Shown: positions 1 through 7,690 of the stretch, in pieces
How the letters are laid out: every line of letters starts with the position of its first letter
Numbering within the stretch: position 1 is the stretch's first letter
From: Plantibacter auratus
Lineage (GTDB): Bacteria > Actinomycetota > Actinomycetes > Actinomycetales > Microbacteriaceae
Assembly (NCBI RefSeq): GCF_050587365.1
Contig: NZ_JBOBFV010000004.1
Coordinates: forward strand, 1-64,000
Direction of reading: 5' to 3'
Length of the DNA: 64,000 nt
Notes under the pieces: generated by a model
Told to the model about the DNA's origin: nothing
What the model saw: the letters and a program-made list of their open reading frames with translations, nothing else
The model's database searches: none
Made by a program: the position numbers and the translations under genes

Positions 1-293
1 GGGAGGTGGCACAGTGACCGGAAGATGGCACAGTGACCGAAAGAGGAGACACCGGAGCACGCGGGCACCCATCCACGGTCCCTGAGCCTGTCGAAGGGCG
101 GGGCTTCCCCGTGGGCACTTCGACAAGCTCAGTGACCGAGGATGGCACAGTGACCGGGAGGTGGCACAGTGACCGGAAGATGGCACAGTGACCGAAAGAG
201 GAGACACCGGAGCACGCGGGCACCCATCCACGGTCCCTGAGCCTGTCGAAGGGCGGGGCTTCCCCGCGGGCACTTCGACAAGCTCAGTGACCG
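1..293. repeat. Two direct copies of a ~138-bp repeat unit
   Basis: Bases 1-138 recur almost exactly at 156-293 (offset 155). Each copy holds short GGCACAGTGACCG units, then one outward and one inverted copy of the dispersed element GGTCCCTGAGCCTGTCGAAGG. A further partial copy follows at 350-413. No gene is visible in 1-487; the short open frames there are translations of the repeat. Confidence 0.85.
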
Positions 294-349
294 GAGAAGG
301 AGACAGCGGAGCACGAGGGCACCCGTCCAGACCGGGAGAACCCGCCCAC

Positions 350-413
350 GGTCCCTGAGCCTGTCGAAGGGCGGCGCCTCCCCGCGGGCACTTCGACGGG
401 CTCAGTGACCGGA
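350..413. repeat. Dispersed inverted repeat pair (GGTCCCTGAGCC family)
   Basis: One copy of the element reads GGTCCCTGAGCCTGTCGAAG on the plus strand and is followed about 20 bases later by its reverse complement with one change. The two copies can pair into a hairpin. The same element occurs at seven or more other gene ends in this window. Confidence 0.8.
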
Positions 414-487
414 AGAGTTCAATGACCGGAACGGGCGGGTCCGGTCAACCCTGCGGAGCGAACAGATCGTCCGCGTAGGCTGACGGG

Positions 488-1858
488 ATGGCTGCTGCCC
501 CGACGATCGTATGGTTCCGCGACGACCTCCGCCTGGCCGACAACCCCGCGCTGCACGCCGCGGTCGAGCTCGACGCGCCGATCCTCTGCCTGTTCGTCCT
601 CGACGACAGCGAAGCGCTGCGATCGCTCGGCGGCGCGTCCCGCTGGTGGTTGCACCACAGCCTCGAGGCGCTCGGCGACGACATCCGCGGTCTCGGCGGC
701 ACGCTCCTCCTCCGATCCGGGAGCGCCGCGACCATCGTGCCCGAACTCGCCCACTCGGTCGGTGCCGGCGCCGTCCTGTGGAACCGTCGCTACGGCGCGG
801 CCGAGCGGGAGATCGACGCCGGGATCAAGTCGGAGCTGAAGGAGGCCGGGCTCGACGCTCGCAGCTTCGCCGCGAACCTCCTCGCTGAGCCGTGGGAGAT
901 CGTCACCGGACAGGGGCAGCCGTATTCGGTGTTCACCCCGTTCTGGAAGGCCTCGCTGCAGCGGCACGCGGCGAACCCGCCGAGACACCCCCTCCCCGCG
1001 CCGACCGCACTGACCGCCATGGCCGAACCGCCCTCGGGCGACGAGCTCGGCTCCTGGAACCTGCTCCCGACGAAGCCGGACTGGGCGGCCGGACTCCGGG
1101 AGCAGTGGACGCCCGGTGAGGCCGGTGCCGACGCGCGGCTCGCCGAGTTCCTCGACGACGGCGTCACGGGCTACGCGGAGGACCGAGACTTCCCAGCCCA
1201 GCCGTCGACCTCCGGGCTCTCCCCGCACCTCCGGTTCGGCGAGATCAGCTCGCCGCAGATCTGGCACGCCGCCCGCGACGGCCGCCGGCACCTCGGCGAC
1301 GACGGCGCCACCTTCCTCAAAGAACTCGGCTGGCGCGACTTCGCCTACCATTGCCTCTTCGCCTTCCCCGACCTCGCGACGCGCAACTGGCGTCAGGCCT
1401 TCGACCGGTTCCCCTGGCCGGACGTCGACCAGGACGCCTTCGACGCCTGGACCGCCGGGAGGACCGGAATCCCGCTCGTCGACGCCGGCATGCGGGAGCT
1501 CTGGGCGACGGGCACCATGCACAACCGGATCCGAATGGTGACGGCATCGTTCCTCACCAAGAACCTGCTCATCCACTGGAAGCTCGGCGAGGACTGGTTC
1601 TGGGACACGCTCGTCGACGCCGACCCGGCGTCCAACCCCTTCAACTGGCAGTGGGTGGCCGGCAGCGGCTTCGATGCCTCGCCCTACTTCCGGATCTTCA
1701 ACCCGGAACGGCAGCGCGAACGCTTCGACGCCGACGACGCGTACATCAAGCGGTGGGTGCCCGAGTTCGGCACGCCCGACTACCCCGAGCCGATCGTCGA
1801 CCTCGGCGAGACGAGACAGGCTGCGCTCGCGGCGTACGAGCAGGTCAAGGGGGCGTAG
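488..1858 (+). CDS. phr: Deoxyribodipyrimidine photolyase / cryptochrome family
   Basis: This 456-residue protein belongs to the cryptochrome/photolyase family, which uses FAD and blue light to split UV pyrimidine dimers in DNA. The N-terminal alpha/beta antenna domain opens with the family pattern TIVWFRDDLRLADNPAL (about residues 5-21). The helical FAD-binding domain fills roughly residues 200-456 and carries TGIPLVDAGMRELW, MHNRIRM and NPFNWQWVAGSGFDASPYFR, all typical of class I photolyases. The length is normal. The ATG is preceded by only a weak ribosome site, but the conserved pattern begins within five residues. The gene stands alone between repeat clusters. Repair activity rather than a signalling cryptochrome role is assumed from the family. 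Confidence 0.93.
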   Translation: MAAAPTIVWFRDDLRLADNPALHAAVELDAPILCLFVLDDSEALRSLGGASRWWLHHSLEALGDDIRGLGGTLLLRSGSAATIVPELAHSVGAGAVLWNRRYGAAEREIDAGIKSELKEAGLDARSFAANLLAEPWEIVTGQGQPYSVFTPFWKASLQRHAANPPRHPLPAPTALTAMAEPPSGDELGSWNLLPTKPDWAAGLREQWTPGEAGADARLAEFLDDGVTGYAEDRDFPAQPSTSGLSPHLRFGEISSPQIWHAARDGRRHLGDDGATFLKELGWRDFAYHCLFAFPDLATRNWRQAFDRFPWPDVDQDAFDAWTAGRTGIPLVDAGMRELWATGTMHNRIRMVTASFLTKNLLIHWKLGEDWFWDTLVDADPASNPFNWQWVAGSGFDASPYFRIFNPERQRERFDADDAYIKRWVPEFGTPDYPEPIVDLGETRQAALAAYEQVKGA

Positions 1859-1879
1859 CTCCGGGCCGTCGTTCTTCGA

Positions 1880-2018
1880 CCCTTCGACAGGCTCAGTGAC
1901 CGGGACTCGGCTCAGGGACCGCGTGGATCGGACCGTGAGTCAGTCGACCCTTCGACAAGCTCAGGGACCGGGGTGGACGCTCAGGGACCGGGGTGGCGCT
2001 CAGGGACCGGGGTGGTGC
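1880..2018. repeat. Dispersed repeat plus ~19-bp tandem units
   Basis: Two copies of CCCTTCGACARGCTCAGKGACC are followed by tandem GCTCAGGGACCGGGGTGG units directly against the stop codon of the next gene. The cluster sits between the convergent photolyase and response-regulator genes, where a terminator would be expected. Confidence 0.75.
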
Positions 2019-2675
2019 TCAGCGGGTGCGGAAGAGACCGGCACGCTGGGCCGCGGCGATCGCGGCAGAGCGGTTCGACACGTCGAGCTTCGTGTAGATG
2101 TGGGCGAGATGCGACTTCACGGTCGTCTCCCCGACGTGCAGTCGCCCGGCGATCTCCAGGTTGGTGAGCCCCTCGGCCGCCCGCGCGAGCACCTCGATCT
2201 CGCGCGCGCTCAGCGCCTGTTGCGGTGCGCTCACCCGAGCGACCAGCCGGGTCGCCACGGCCGGCCCGAGCACCGAATTCCCGCCGGCCGCCGAGCGGAT
2301 GCCGTCGATCAGGTCCTCCGGGGCGGCGTCCTTCAACAGATACCCCGCGGCTCCGGCTTCGATCGCGCCGAGGATGTCGGCGTCGGAGTCGTAGTTCGTC
2401 AGCACGAGGACCGACGGACCGCCCGGCGGCGACGAGATCTCCCTCGTCGCATCGATCCCCGTCGGACCGTCGCCGAAGCTCAGGTCCATGAGAACGAGGT
2501 CGGCGCCGGGTGCGGCGGCGACGGCCTCGGCTGCGGTCGACGCGGTCCCGACCACCTCAATGTCGGCGATCGGCGCGAGCACCGCGAGGAGTCCGGCTCG
2601 GACGATCGGGTGGTCGTCCGCCACCACGACCCGGATGACCGGCGGCTCCCCGGCGACCGTCGCCTCGTCATGCAT
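2019..2675 (-). CDS. NarL/LuxR-family response regulator (ChrA/HrrA-like)
   Basis: This DNA-binding response regulator has 218 residues. The receiver domain starts IRVVVADDHPIVRAGL and has the phospho-acceptor in LVLMDLSFGD. The C-terminal LuxR helix-turn-helix is LSAREIEVLARAAEGLTNLEIA (shown by its ends LSAREIEVL and GLTNLEIA) and ends GETTVKSHLAHIYTKLDV. The ATG (2675) overlaps the end of the kinase gene by eight bases, so the two are co-translated; a longer upstream frame lies inside the kinase and was not used. The pair is divergent from an ABC exporter of HrtBA type. ChrSA/HrrSA-type control of haem export in corynebacteria uses this layout, so a haem-responsive role is likely but inferred. 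Confidence 0.9.
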   Translation of the reverse strand: MHDEATVAGEPPVIRVVVADDHPIVRAGLLAVLAPIADIEVVGTASTAAEAVAAAPGADLVLMDLSFGDGPTGIDATREISSPPGGPSVLVLTNYDSDADILGAIEAGAAGYLLKDAAPEDLIDGIRSAAGGNSVLGPAVATRLVARVSAPQQALSAREIEVLARAAEGLTNLEIAGRLHVGETTVKSHLAHIYTKLDVSNRSAAIAAAQRAGLFRTR

Positions 2676-3933
2676 GGACGTCCCCCTCCGCTCCTGGTGC
2701 TGCGAACCGCACGGTGATGGTCGTGCCGGCGCCCGGCGCGCTGCGCACCTCGACCTCGCCACCCAGTTCGGTGATGCGACGGCGCATGGACATCATGCCG
2801 AACGAACCGCCCGCAGTGCGCTCGGCGACGCTCGCCGCATCGAACCCCACCCCGTCGTCGTCGATGTCGAGGATGACCTCCTCGTCGAGGTAGGTGAGGG
2901 TGACGTCCGCCCGGCTCGCCCCGGCATGCCGGACGACGTTCGCGAGACTGCTCTGCGCGGCCCTGAGGAGCGCGGTCGTCAACGGCGTGCCGAGGACGAA
3001 CGCATCGCCGGTGACCGTCGTGGAGACCGGCGTGCCGCTTTCGGCGGTCGTCGTCTCGGCGAGCCGACCGAGCGCGTCCGCGATCGTCGCCCCGACCAAC
3101 GCCGGCGGGCTCAGCTCGTCGACGAGGCTGCGCGTCTCGGCGAGGGCCGTCGCCGCGGCGTCCCGCGCCAGACCGATGTGCGAACGCAGCTGCTCGGTGC
3201 CGGGCTGCTCGACGGCAGAGCGCTCGGCCGCGTGCAGGAGCAGTTGGATGCTCGACAGGGCCTGGGCGACCGTGTCGTGGAGGTCGGCGGCGAGGCGCTC
3301 GCGCTCCGCCAGCTTGCCCGCCTGCCGACCGCGCTCGGCGAGTTCCTCGCGTGCTGCGACGAGCTCGGCGATGAGTCGCTCCCGCTCGGCCGCCTCCCGG
3401 GCCAGCGCCTCGTAGCCGAGTCCGATCGCGACGGCCACGGCCGCACCGACGAGCGGGCCGACGACTCCCCCGACGCTGAAGCCGGCGTGCAGACCGATCG
3501 CCACGACCGCGGCGATGGTGGCGGTCACGACGGCGGGCACCGCGACGGCCCTGGGGAGGAGGTGCAGATAGAGGAAGAACAACGGGAAGACCAGGTAGGC
3601 GGCATCCGGGCTGAGGAGCACGAGGACCACCCACTCGACGCTGAGCAGCACCAGCCAGACGAGGACGGACACCCGGCCTCGACGCACGCCGACAGGATCA
3701 GCGTCGCGATCGGTGGTGCCGCTGACGGCCACCGCACGGCGGACCCAACCGCCGAGGATCGCGCCAGCGGCGTAGGTGAGCAGCATGACGACCGCGAGGA
3801 CGATCGCCGCGAGGCCCGCTTGGCCACCGACCGAGACGGATCGCGCGATCACGAGCACGATGAGTGCGGTGACGAGGCCGTGGAGGCCGAGCTGCAGGCC
3901 GGTGAACACGGGGCTGAGTGCCGAGTGCTTCAT
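2668..3933 (-). CDS. NarL-type sensor histidine kinase (ChrS/HrrS-like)
   Basis: This is a membrane histidine kinase of about 421 residues. The N-terminal part has about six hydrophobic segments with short loops, and little sits outside the membrane. It is followed by a coiled region and a HisKA_3 dimerisation domain with the phospho-accepting histidine in LAADLHDTVAQ (about residue 219). The ATPase domain shows DDDGVGFD and GGSFGMMSMRRR. The start chosen is MKHSALSP; the frame runs 21 residues further upstream but would then cover the divergent promoter and its inverted repeat. A kinase with a short sensor buried in the membrane fits the haem-sensing ChrS type. Confidence 0.9.
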   Translation of the reverse strand: MKHSALSPVFTGLQLGLHGLVTALIVLVIARSVSVGGQAGLAAIVLAVVMLLTYAAGAILGGWVRRAVAVSGTTDRDADPVGVRRGRVSVLVWLVLLSVEWVVLVLLSPDAAYLVFPLFFLYLHLLPRAVAVPAVVTATIAAVVAIGLHAGFSVGGVVGPLVGAAVAVAIGLGYEALAREAAERERLIAELVAAREELAERGRQAGKLAERERLAADLHDTVAQALSSIQLLLHAAERSAVEQPGTEQLRSHIGLARDAAATALAETRSLVDELSPPALVGATIADALGRLAETTTAESGTPVSTTVTGDAFVLGTPLTTALLRAAQSSLANVVRHAGASRADVTLTYLDEEVILDIDDDGVGFDAASVAERTAGGSFGMMSMRRRITELGGEVEVRSAPGAGTTITVRFAAPGAEGDVHA

Positions 3934-3976
3934 CCGCCCAGCGTACGGCGGGGATCGTCCTCGCGAATCATCAGAA

Positions 3977-3998
3977 AGGTGGAACGTCGCCTCCACCT
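3977..3998. promoter_or_regulatory. Inverted repeat in the divergent kinase/exporter promoter
   Basis: AGGTGGA and TCCACCT form perfect 7-bp arms with an 8-base spacer. The site lies in the 176-bp gap between the divergent sensor kinase (start 3933) and exporter permease (start 4110). It is a candidate binding site for the adjacent response regulator. Confidence 0.45.
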
Positions 3999-4109
3999 GA
4001 CCGCGCCGGAGGACCGTCCCGTCCGACGATGCCCGGCGTCGGCGACGCGGCGAGGCTGGAATCCTGCCGCACCACGGAGACGCCGTCGGGCGGCGGACAA
4101 GGAGTCCCC

Positions 4110-5195
4110 ATGTTCGTCGCCTGGCGCGACATGCGCTTCGCCACCGGTCGCTTCGTGCTGATCGGGGCGGTCGTCGCCCTCATCACCCTGCTCGTCGGAT
4201 TCCTCAGCGGCCTCACCGCAGGGCTGGCGAACCAGAACATCTCGGCGATCACCGGGCTGGGTGCGTCGAGCATCGTCCTCGCGGCCCCGTCCGACGGCGA
4301 GCAGGCGACGTTCGCGGACTCCGCGATCGACGCGGACGCGGCCACCACGTGGGCTGCGGTCCCCGGGGTGGACGGTGTCCAGGAGCTCGGCATCAGCCAG
4401 ACGCGGATGACCACGGACGATGCGCGCACCTCCGTGGCGCTGTTCGGGATCAGCGGTGACGCCGTCGCGGGTCGCGCTGCCGAGGTGCCGGCCGACGGGA
4501 CCGCCCGCCTGAGTCGGGCCGCCGCGATGGCCCTCCACGTCTCCCGAGGCGACACCGTCTCGATCGGTGGCAGCGAACTCGAGGTCGGATCGGTCGTCGA
4601 CGACCAGTGGTACAGCCACACGCCGGTCGTCTGGACGAGCCTGTCGGAGTGGCGGTCGCTACAGGCCGCGCAAGGGTCCCCCGGCGACGGGGTGACCGCG
4701 CTCGCCATCACCGGGAACCCGAGCGCCGATGCGGTGGCGGGAGCGGAGCAGGCCACCGGCACGGTGTCGAAGGACGTCCTGTCGTCCCTGCTCGCGATCG
4801 GCTCGTTCCGCTCCGAGATCGGATCGCTCCTCCTCATGGTCGCCATGCTGTTCGGGATCTCCGCGCTCGTCATCGGAGCCTTCTTCACGGTGTGGACAAT
4901 GCAGCGCGCGGGCGACGTGGCGATCCTCAAAGCGCTGGGCGCGACGACCCGTCGGCTGTCGCTCGATGCGCTCGGCCAGGCGCTCGTCCTCCTCGTCCTC
5001 GGCGTCGGACTCGGCATCGGTATCACCGCCGCACTCGGTTCCGCGGCTGGCACGGCGCTGCCGTTCGTCCTCAGCCCACTGACGACGCTCGTGCCCGGGG
5101 TGATCATGATCGCCCTCGGCCTGATCGGCGCGGCGTTCGCCCTACGGTCGATCCTCTCGGCCGACCCGCTGACCGCGCTCGGCGGCAACCGGTGA
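4110..5195 (+). CDS. FtsX/MacB-type ABC exporter permease (HrtB-like)
   Basis: This 361-residue integral membrane subunit has the MacB/FtsX topology. One membrane segment near residues 13-35 (FVLIGAVVALITLLVGFLSG) is followed by a large extracytoplasmic domain of about 200 residues and three C-terminal segments with the FtsX motif around AGDVAILKALGATTRRL. The ATG follows GGAGTCCCC, and the conserved MFVAWRDMRFATGRF start supports it. It forms a unit with the ATPase gene 61 bp downstream. DevC/HrtB proteins of this size export haem or other small lipophilic molecules; the divergent ChrSA-like two-component system favours haem. Confidence 0.85.
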   Translation: MFVAWRDMRFATGRFVLIGAVVALITLLVGFLSGLTAGLANQNISAITGLGASSIVLAAPSDGEQATFADSAIDADAATTWAAVPGVDGVQELGISQTRMTTDDARTSVALFGISGDAVAGRAAEVPADGTARLSRAAAMALHVSRGDTVSIGGSELEVGSVVDDQWYSHTPVVWTSLSEWRSLQAAQGSPGDGVTALAITGNPSADAVAGAEQATGTVSKDVLSSLLAIGSFRSEIGSLLLMVAMLFGISALVIGAFFTVWTMQRAGDVAILKALGATTRRLSLDALGQALVLLVLGVGLGIGITAALGSAAGTALPFVLSPLTTLVPGVIMIALGLIGAAFALRSILSADPLTALGGNR

Positions 5196-5256
5196 CCGCG
5201 CACGCCCTCCCCGCATCCTTCCTCGCACCCACCCTCGTCACCATCGGAGTCACCGC

Positions 5257-5961
5257 ATGATCTCGCTCACCGACGTCACCCTCACCTTCCCCGACGGCGA
5301 CCACCGCGTCACCGCCGTCGACCACGCGACCCTCACCGTCCCGGCCGGGACCGTCACTGCGCTCACCGGGCCCTCGGGCTCCGGGAAGTCGAGTGTGCTC
5401 GCCGTCGCGGCCGGTCTCATCCGGCCCGACAGCGGCCTCGTGGAGGTGGCCGGGGTCGACGTCACCTCCCTCGACCGCCGTACGGCCACCGACTTCCGCC
5501 GCACGAGGCTCGGCATCGTGTTCCAGCAGGCCAACCTGCTGCCGTCGCTCACGGCCCTCGAGCAGCTGTGCGTCCTCGGGACGCTCGGTGGCCGCGCGTC
5601 GCGGGCCGACCGGACGCGCATCCGCGAGCGGGCCGCGATGCTGCTCGCCGCCGTCGGGCTCGCCGACCAGGCGGGCAAGCGGCCGCATCAGCTCTCCGGC
5701 GGTCAGCGGCAGCGGGTGAACATCGCGCGCGCCCTCATGAACGAGCCCGACGCCCTCGTCGTGGATGAGCCGACCAGTGCGCTCGACCACGAGCGCGGGT
5801 CCGCGATCATCGAGCTCATCCTCGAACTCACGGCGACCTCGGGCGCCGCGACGCTGCTGGTCACCCACGATCGGAGCCACCTCGACCGCATGGACCAGGT
5901 GCTCGTCATGGAGGACGGTCGGCTCAGCGCCGCCGCCGACGCGCTGGCCCTGCGGTCCTGA
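5257..5961 (+). CDS. ABC exporter ATPase (HrtA/LolD-like)
   Basis: This 234-residue cytoplasmic ATPase energises the preceding permease. Walker A is GPSGSGKSS (about residues 38-46), the Q-loop region is IVFQQANLLPSLTALEQL, the signature is LSGGQRQRVNIARAL, Walker B is ALVVDEPTSALD, and the switch histidine is in LLVTHD. It belongs to the MacB/LolD/HrtA clade by length and signature. The 61-bp gap upstream may hold a second start site, but the two genes form the usual exporter pair. Confidence 0.9.
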   Translation: MISLTDVTLTFPDGDHRVTAVDHATLTVPAGTVTALTGPSGSGKSSVLAVAAGLIRPDSGLVEVAGVDVTSLDRRTATDFRRTRLGIVFQQANLLPSLTALEQLCVLGTLGGRASRADRTRIRERAAMLLAAVGLADQAGKRPHQLSGGQRQRVNIARALMNEPDALVVDEPTSALDHERGSAIIELILELTATSGAATLLVTHDRSHLDRMDQVLVMEDGRLSAAADALALRS

Positions 5962-6012
5962 GGTCCACCGTCGCCCGGCGGTAGGGTGAGGTCACGTCGA
6001 GAGAGGACCGCC

Positions 6013-6414
6013 ATGCGCCGTGCGACCCGTGGGCTGACCGTGATCGCGATCGTCGGCGCCGTGCTCGGCACGAGTGCCTGCACCAGTGGCGCGGACTCGC
6101 CCTCCGGTCAGAGCTCCGCGAGCGAGGCCGGCGTGATCGCACCCGTCATCGTGCAGCTCGTCGATCAGGACGGCCGCACCGTGACCGTCGGCCTCGACAA
6201 CGTGGTGGACCTCGTCGCCGTCGATCCGACCGTGTGGTCCGCGGAGGTCGAGGATCCGTCGATCGCGGAGTACGTGCCGGGTGGATCCCGCGGCGGCGCG
6301 TCGTTCAACCCCGGTCTGCAGCCGCTCGAGGTCGGGAGCACGACGGTGACGCTGACGAACAGCTCCGACGATTCGACCGTCGTCCTCACGCTCGAGGTCG
6401 TCGACCGGTCCTGA
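6013..6414 (+). CDS. Secreted lipoprotein of unknown function
   Basis: This 133-residue protein has a lipoprotein signal: positive MRRATR, a hydrophobic stretch and the lipobox GTSAC, with the lipidated cysteine near residue 25. The mature part has about 90 residues of predicted beta structure ending in GSTTVTLTNSSDDSTVVLTLEVV, which recalls small Ig-like or chagasin-type folds; this is only a resemblance. The start is the ATG after GAGAGGACCGCC. It follows the haem-exporter-like genes in the same direction, 51 bp behind, and may be co-transcribed. No function can be assigned. Confidence 0.7.
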   Translation: MRRATRGLTVIAIVGAVLGTSACTSGADSPSGQSSASEAGVIAPVIVQLVDQDGRTVTVGLDNVVDLVAVDPTVWSAEVEDPSIAEYVPGGSRGGASFNPGLQPLEVGSTTVTLTNSSDDSTVVLTLEVVDRS

Positions 6415-6430
6415 GCCGGGGACGCTCCAA

Positions 6431-6525
6431 CCGGTCCCTGAGCCTGTCGAAGGGCGCTCTCCAACCGGTCCCTGAGCCCGCCGAAGGGCGCACCCACCCC
6501 GGTCCCTGAGCCTGTCGAAGGGCGC
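6431..6525. repeat. Three dispersed-repeat copies in a 34-bp period
   Basis: GGTCCCTGAGCCTGTCGAAG-type units start at 6433, 6467 and 6501, giving an exact 34-bp period. The middle copy has two changes. The array fills the gap between two convergent genes and touches the stop codon of ppnP. Confidence 0.85.
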
Positions 6526-6822
6526 TCAGATGTTGAGGTAGCGGCAGAGGTACGCCGTGGTGACCTCGACCTCGACCTGGAAGCTGCTGCTCCCCGGAAC
6601 ACTGAACTGCGCGTCGGGCCCGAAGTCCTGCCACGCACTCGTGTTCGGCAGCAGCACGCGGAGCTTGCCGGAGATCACGGACATCTCCTCGGCCTTGCCC
6701 GTGGTGAAGGTGTACTCCCCCGGCTCCATCACTCCGACGCTGGCCGACTCCGCACCGGGCTCGTTCGTGGTGAAGCCGATCGACTTCACGTTGCCGTCGA
6801 AGTACTCATTGCACGTCAGCAT
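6526..6822 (-). CDS. ppnP: Pyrimidine/purine nucleoside phosphorylase
   Basis: This 98-residue cupin-fold enzyme of the PpnP (formerly DUF1255) family splits nucleosides with phosphate to free bases and ribose 1-phosphate. The family pattern is visible through its length: NEYFDGNVKSIGF near the start, VGVMEPGEYTFTTG, EEMSVISGKLRVLLP, the pair WQDFGPDAQFSVPG, and the conserved end YLCRYLNI. The start is MLTCNEYF, preceded by GAGAGG at good spacing. The open frame extends 17 residues further upstream into a duplicated segment, and that extension is not used. It is a single gene with no operon partner. Confidence 0.92.
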   Translation of the reverse strand: MLTCNEYFDGNVKSIGFTTNEPGAESASVGVMEPGEYTFTTGKAEEMSVISGKLRVLLPNTSAWQDFGPDAQFSVPGSSSFQVEVEVTTAYLCRYLNI

Positions 6823-6838
6823 CAGGGGCCTCTCGTCG

Positions 6839-6987
6839 TGGTCCGGGACCGCGGCGGCGGATCCGGCCTTCATCGTATCGGCTCGGCGAAGAAGGCCTCC
6901 TCGTGCGCGGCCGAGGCCAGGAACGCCCGTCGCATCGTCTCCCGGCCGGCCTCGTCCGCACGAGCTGCGTCCGCGGCGAGGATCTCG
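6839..6987 (-). repeat. Duplicated fragment of the thiD-tenA 3' end (copy A)
   Basis: These 149 bases match 7542-7690 with only a few substitutions (offset 703). The segment corresponds to the last ~39 codons of the thiD/tenA fusion gene plus 30 bases beyond its stop. It is a gene fragment with no start and is not expected to be expressed. Together with copy B it brackets the orphan gene at 7052-7357. Confidence 0.9.
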
Positions 6988-7051
6988 AAACCAACCAGCG
7001 ACACGGAGCCCGGGGGAACTAGAGTTTCACATACGAGACGGGAGAACACGA

Positions 7052-7357
7052 ATGCCGAAACCCATCACACTTCTCGACGACCGTGATCGAGAGCTCGCAA
7101 CGCACCTTCGGGCCGTTCTCATAGTCAGCGACGGCATGACTGAGAGCTGGGATCTGGAAGTCCTCGCTGACGGTCCCGACGTGATACTGGCTGCGGATTC
7201 ATACTCGTTCCATCCTCCGTCCGAGAAGGGTCAGCTCCAAGCCTTGCTTTCCCACGTACTGTCTTCCGTGGGCCTGCAGACGAGTCCCTCATGGGTGGCG
7301 GACGCCTCGGTCAGTCCGACGGACTTCACGCTATCCGTTTCGAAGCTCGAGAAGTGA
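7052..7357 (+). CDS. Orphan small protein in an inserted segment
   Basis: This 101-residue protein starts MPKPITLLDDRDREL; a GGAG lies 8 bases before the ATG. It is acidic with a predicted alpha/beta mix and no signal peptide or membrane segment. I do not recognise the family. The gene and its flanks (about 6988-7541) are visibly richer in A+T than their neighbours and lie between the two 149-bp copies of the thiD-tenA end. This points to acquisition by an insertion event. Small immunity or accessory proteins are common in such places, but nothing in the sequence proves that. Confidence 0.6.
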   Translation: MPKPITLLDDRDRELATHLRAVLIVSDGMTESWDLEVLADGPDVILAADSYSFHPPSEKGQLQALLSHVLSSVGLQTSPSWVADASVSPTDFTLSVSKLEK

Positions 7358-7486
7358 AGTACTCGACATCAACCGGCACGGAGCTTTCCGCGGTTGCGGG
7401 GGCCCCGTACTCACGACTGAAATGATCTGTTCCAGCGGCTCACCACGGACAGCATCACCTGGAAGTGGTAACAGGGGCTGGGGGGG

Positions 7487-7510
7487 GGCTGTCCCTCGGA
7501 AATGACAGCC
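7487..7510 (+). terminator. Hairpin after the orphan gene
   Basis: GGCTGTC (7487-7493) pairs with GACAGCC (7504-7510) across a 10-base loop, flanked by G-rich and C-rich runs that extend the stem imperfectly. It lies 130 bases after the orphan gene and before the duplicated copy B. No T-run follows. Confidence 0.35.
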
Positions 7511-7541
7511 TGCTGCCCCCGAGTAGAGACGCGAAGTCGGC

Positions 7542-7690
7542 TGGTCCGGGACCGCGGCGGCGGATCCGGCCTTCATCGTATCGGCTCGGCGAAGAACGCC
7601 TCCTCGTGCGCGGCCGAGGCCAGGAACGCCCGTCGCATCGTCTCCCGGCCGGCCTCGTCCGCACGAGCTGCCGCCCCGGCGACGATCTCG
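7542..7690 (-). repeat. thiD-tenA 3' end, copy B (in the intact gene)
   Basis: This is the copy of the 149-bp direct repeat that contains the intact C-terminus and stop (7573) of the thiD/tenA gene. Copy A at 6839-6987 differs at a few bases. Confidence 0.9.

Noticed and set aside
1..413. Possible CRISPR array at the window start (also considered at 18311-18400 and 25898-26056)
   Set aside because: Units are directly abutting or repeat together with their flanks; there are no regular unique spacers and no cas genes.
419..1576. 385-codon minus-strand frame opposite the photolyase
   Set aside because: The translation is low-complexity Arg/Gly/Glu-rich with no family pattern, while the plus strand has a full photolyase.
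2488..4161. 557-codon plus-strand frame across the kinase genes
   Set aside because: It is antisense to two well-defined regulatory genes and has the D/R-rich composition of a shadow frame.
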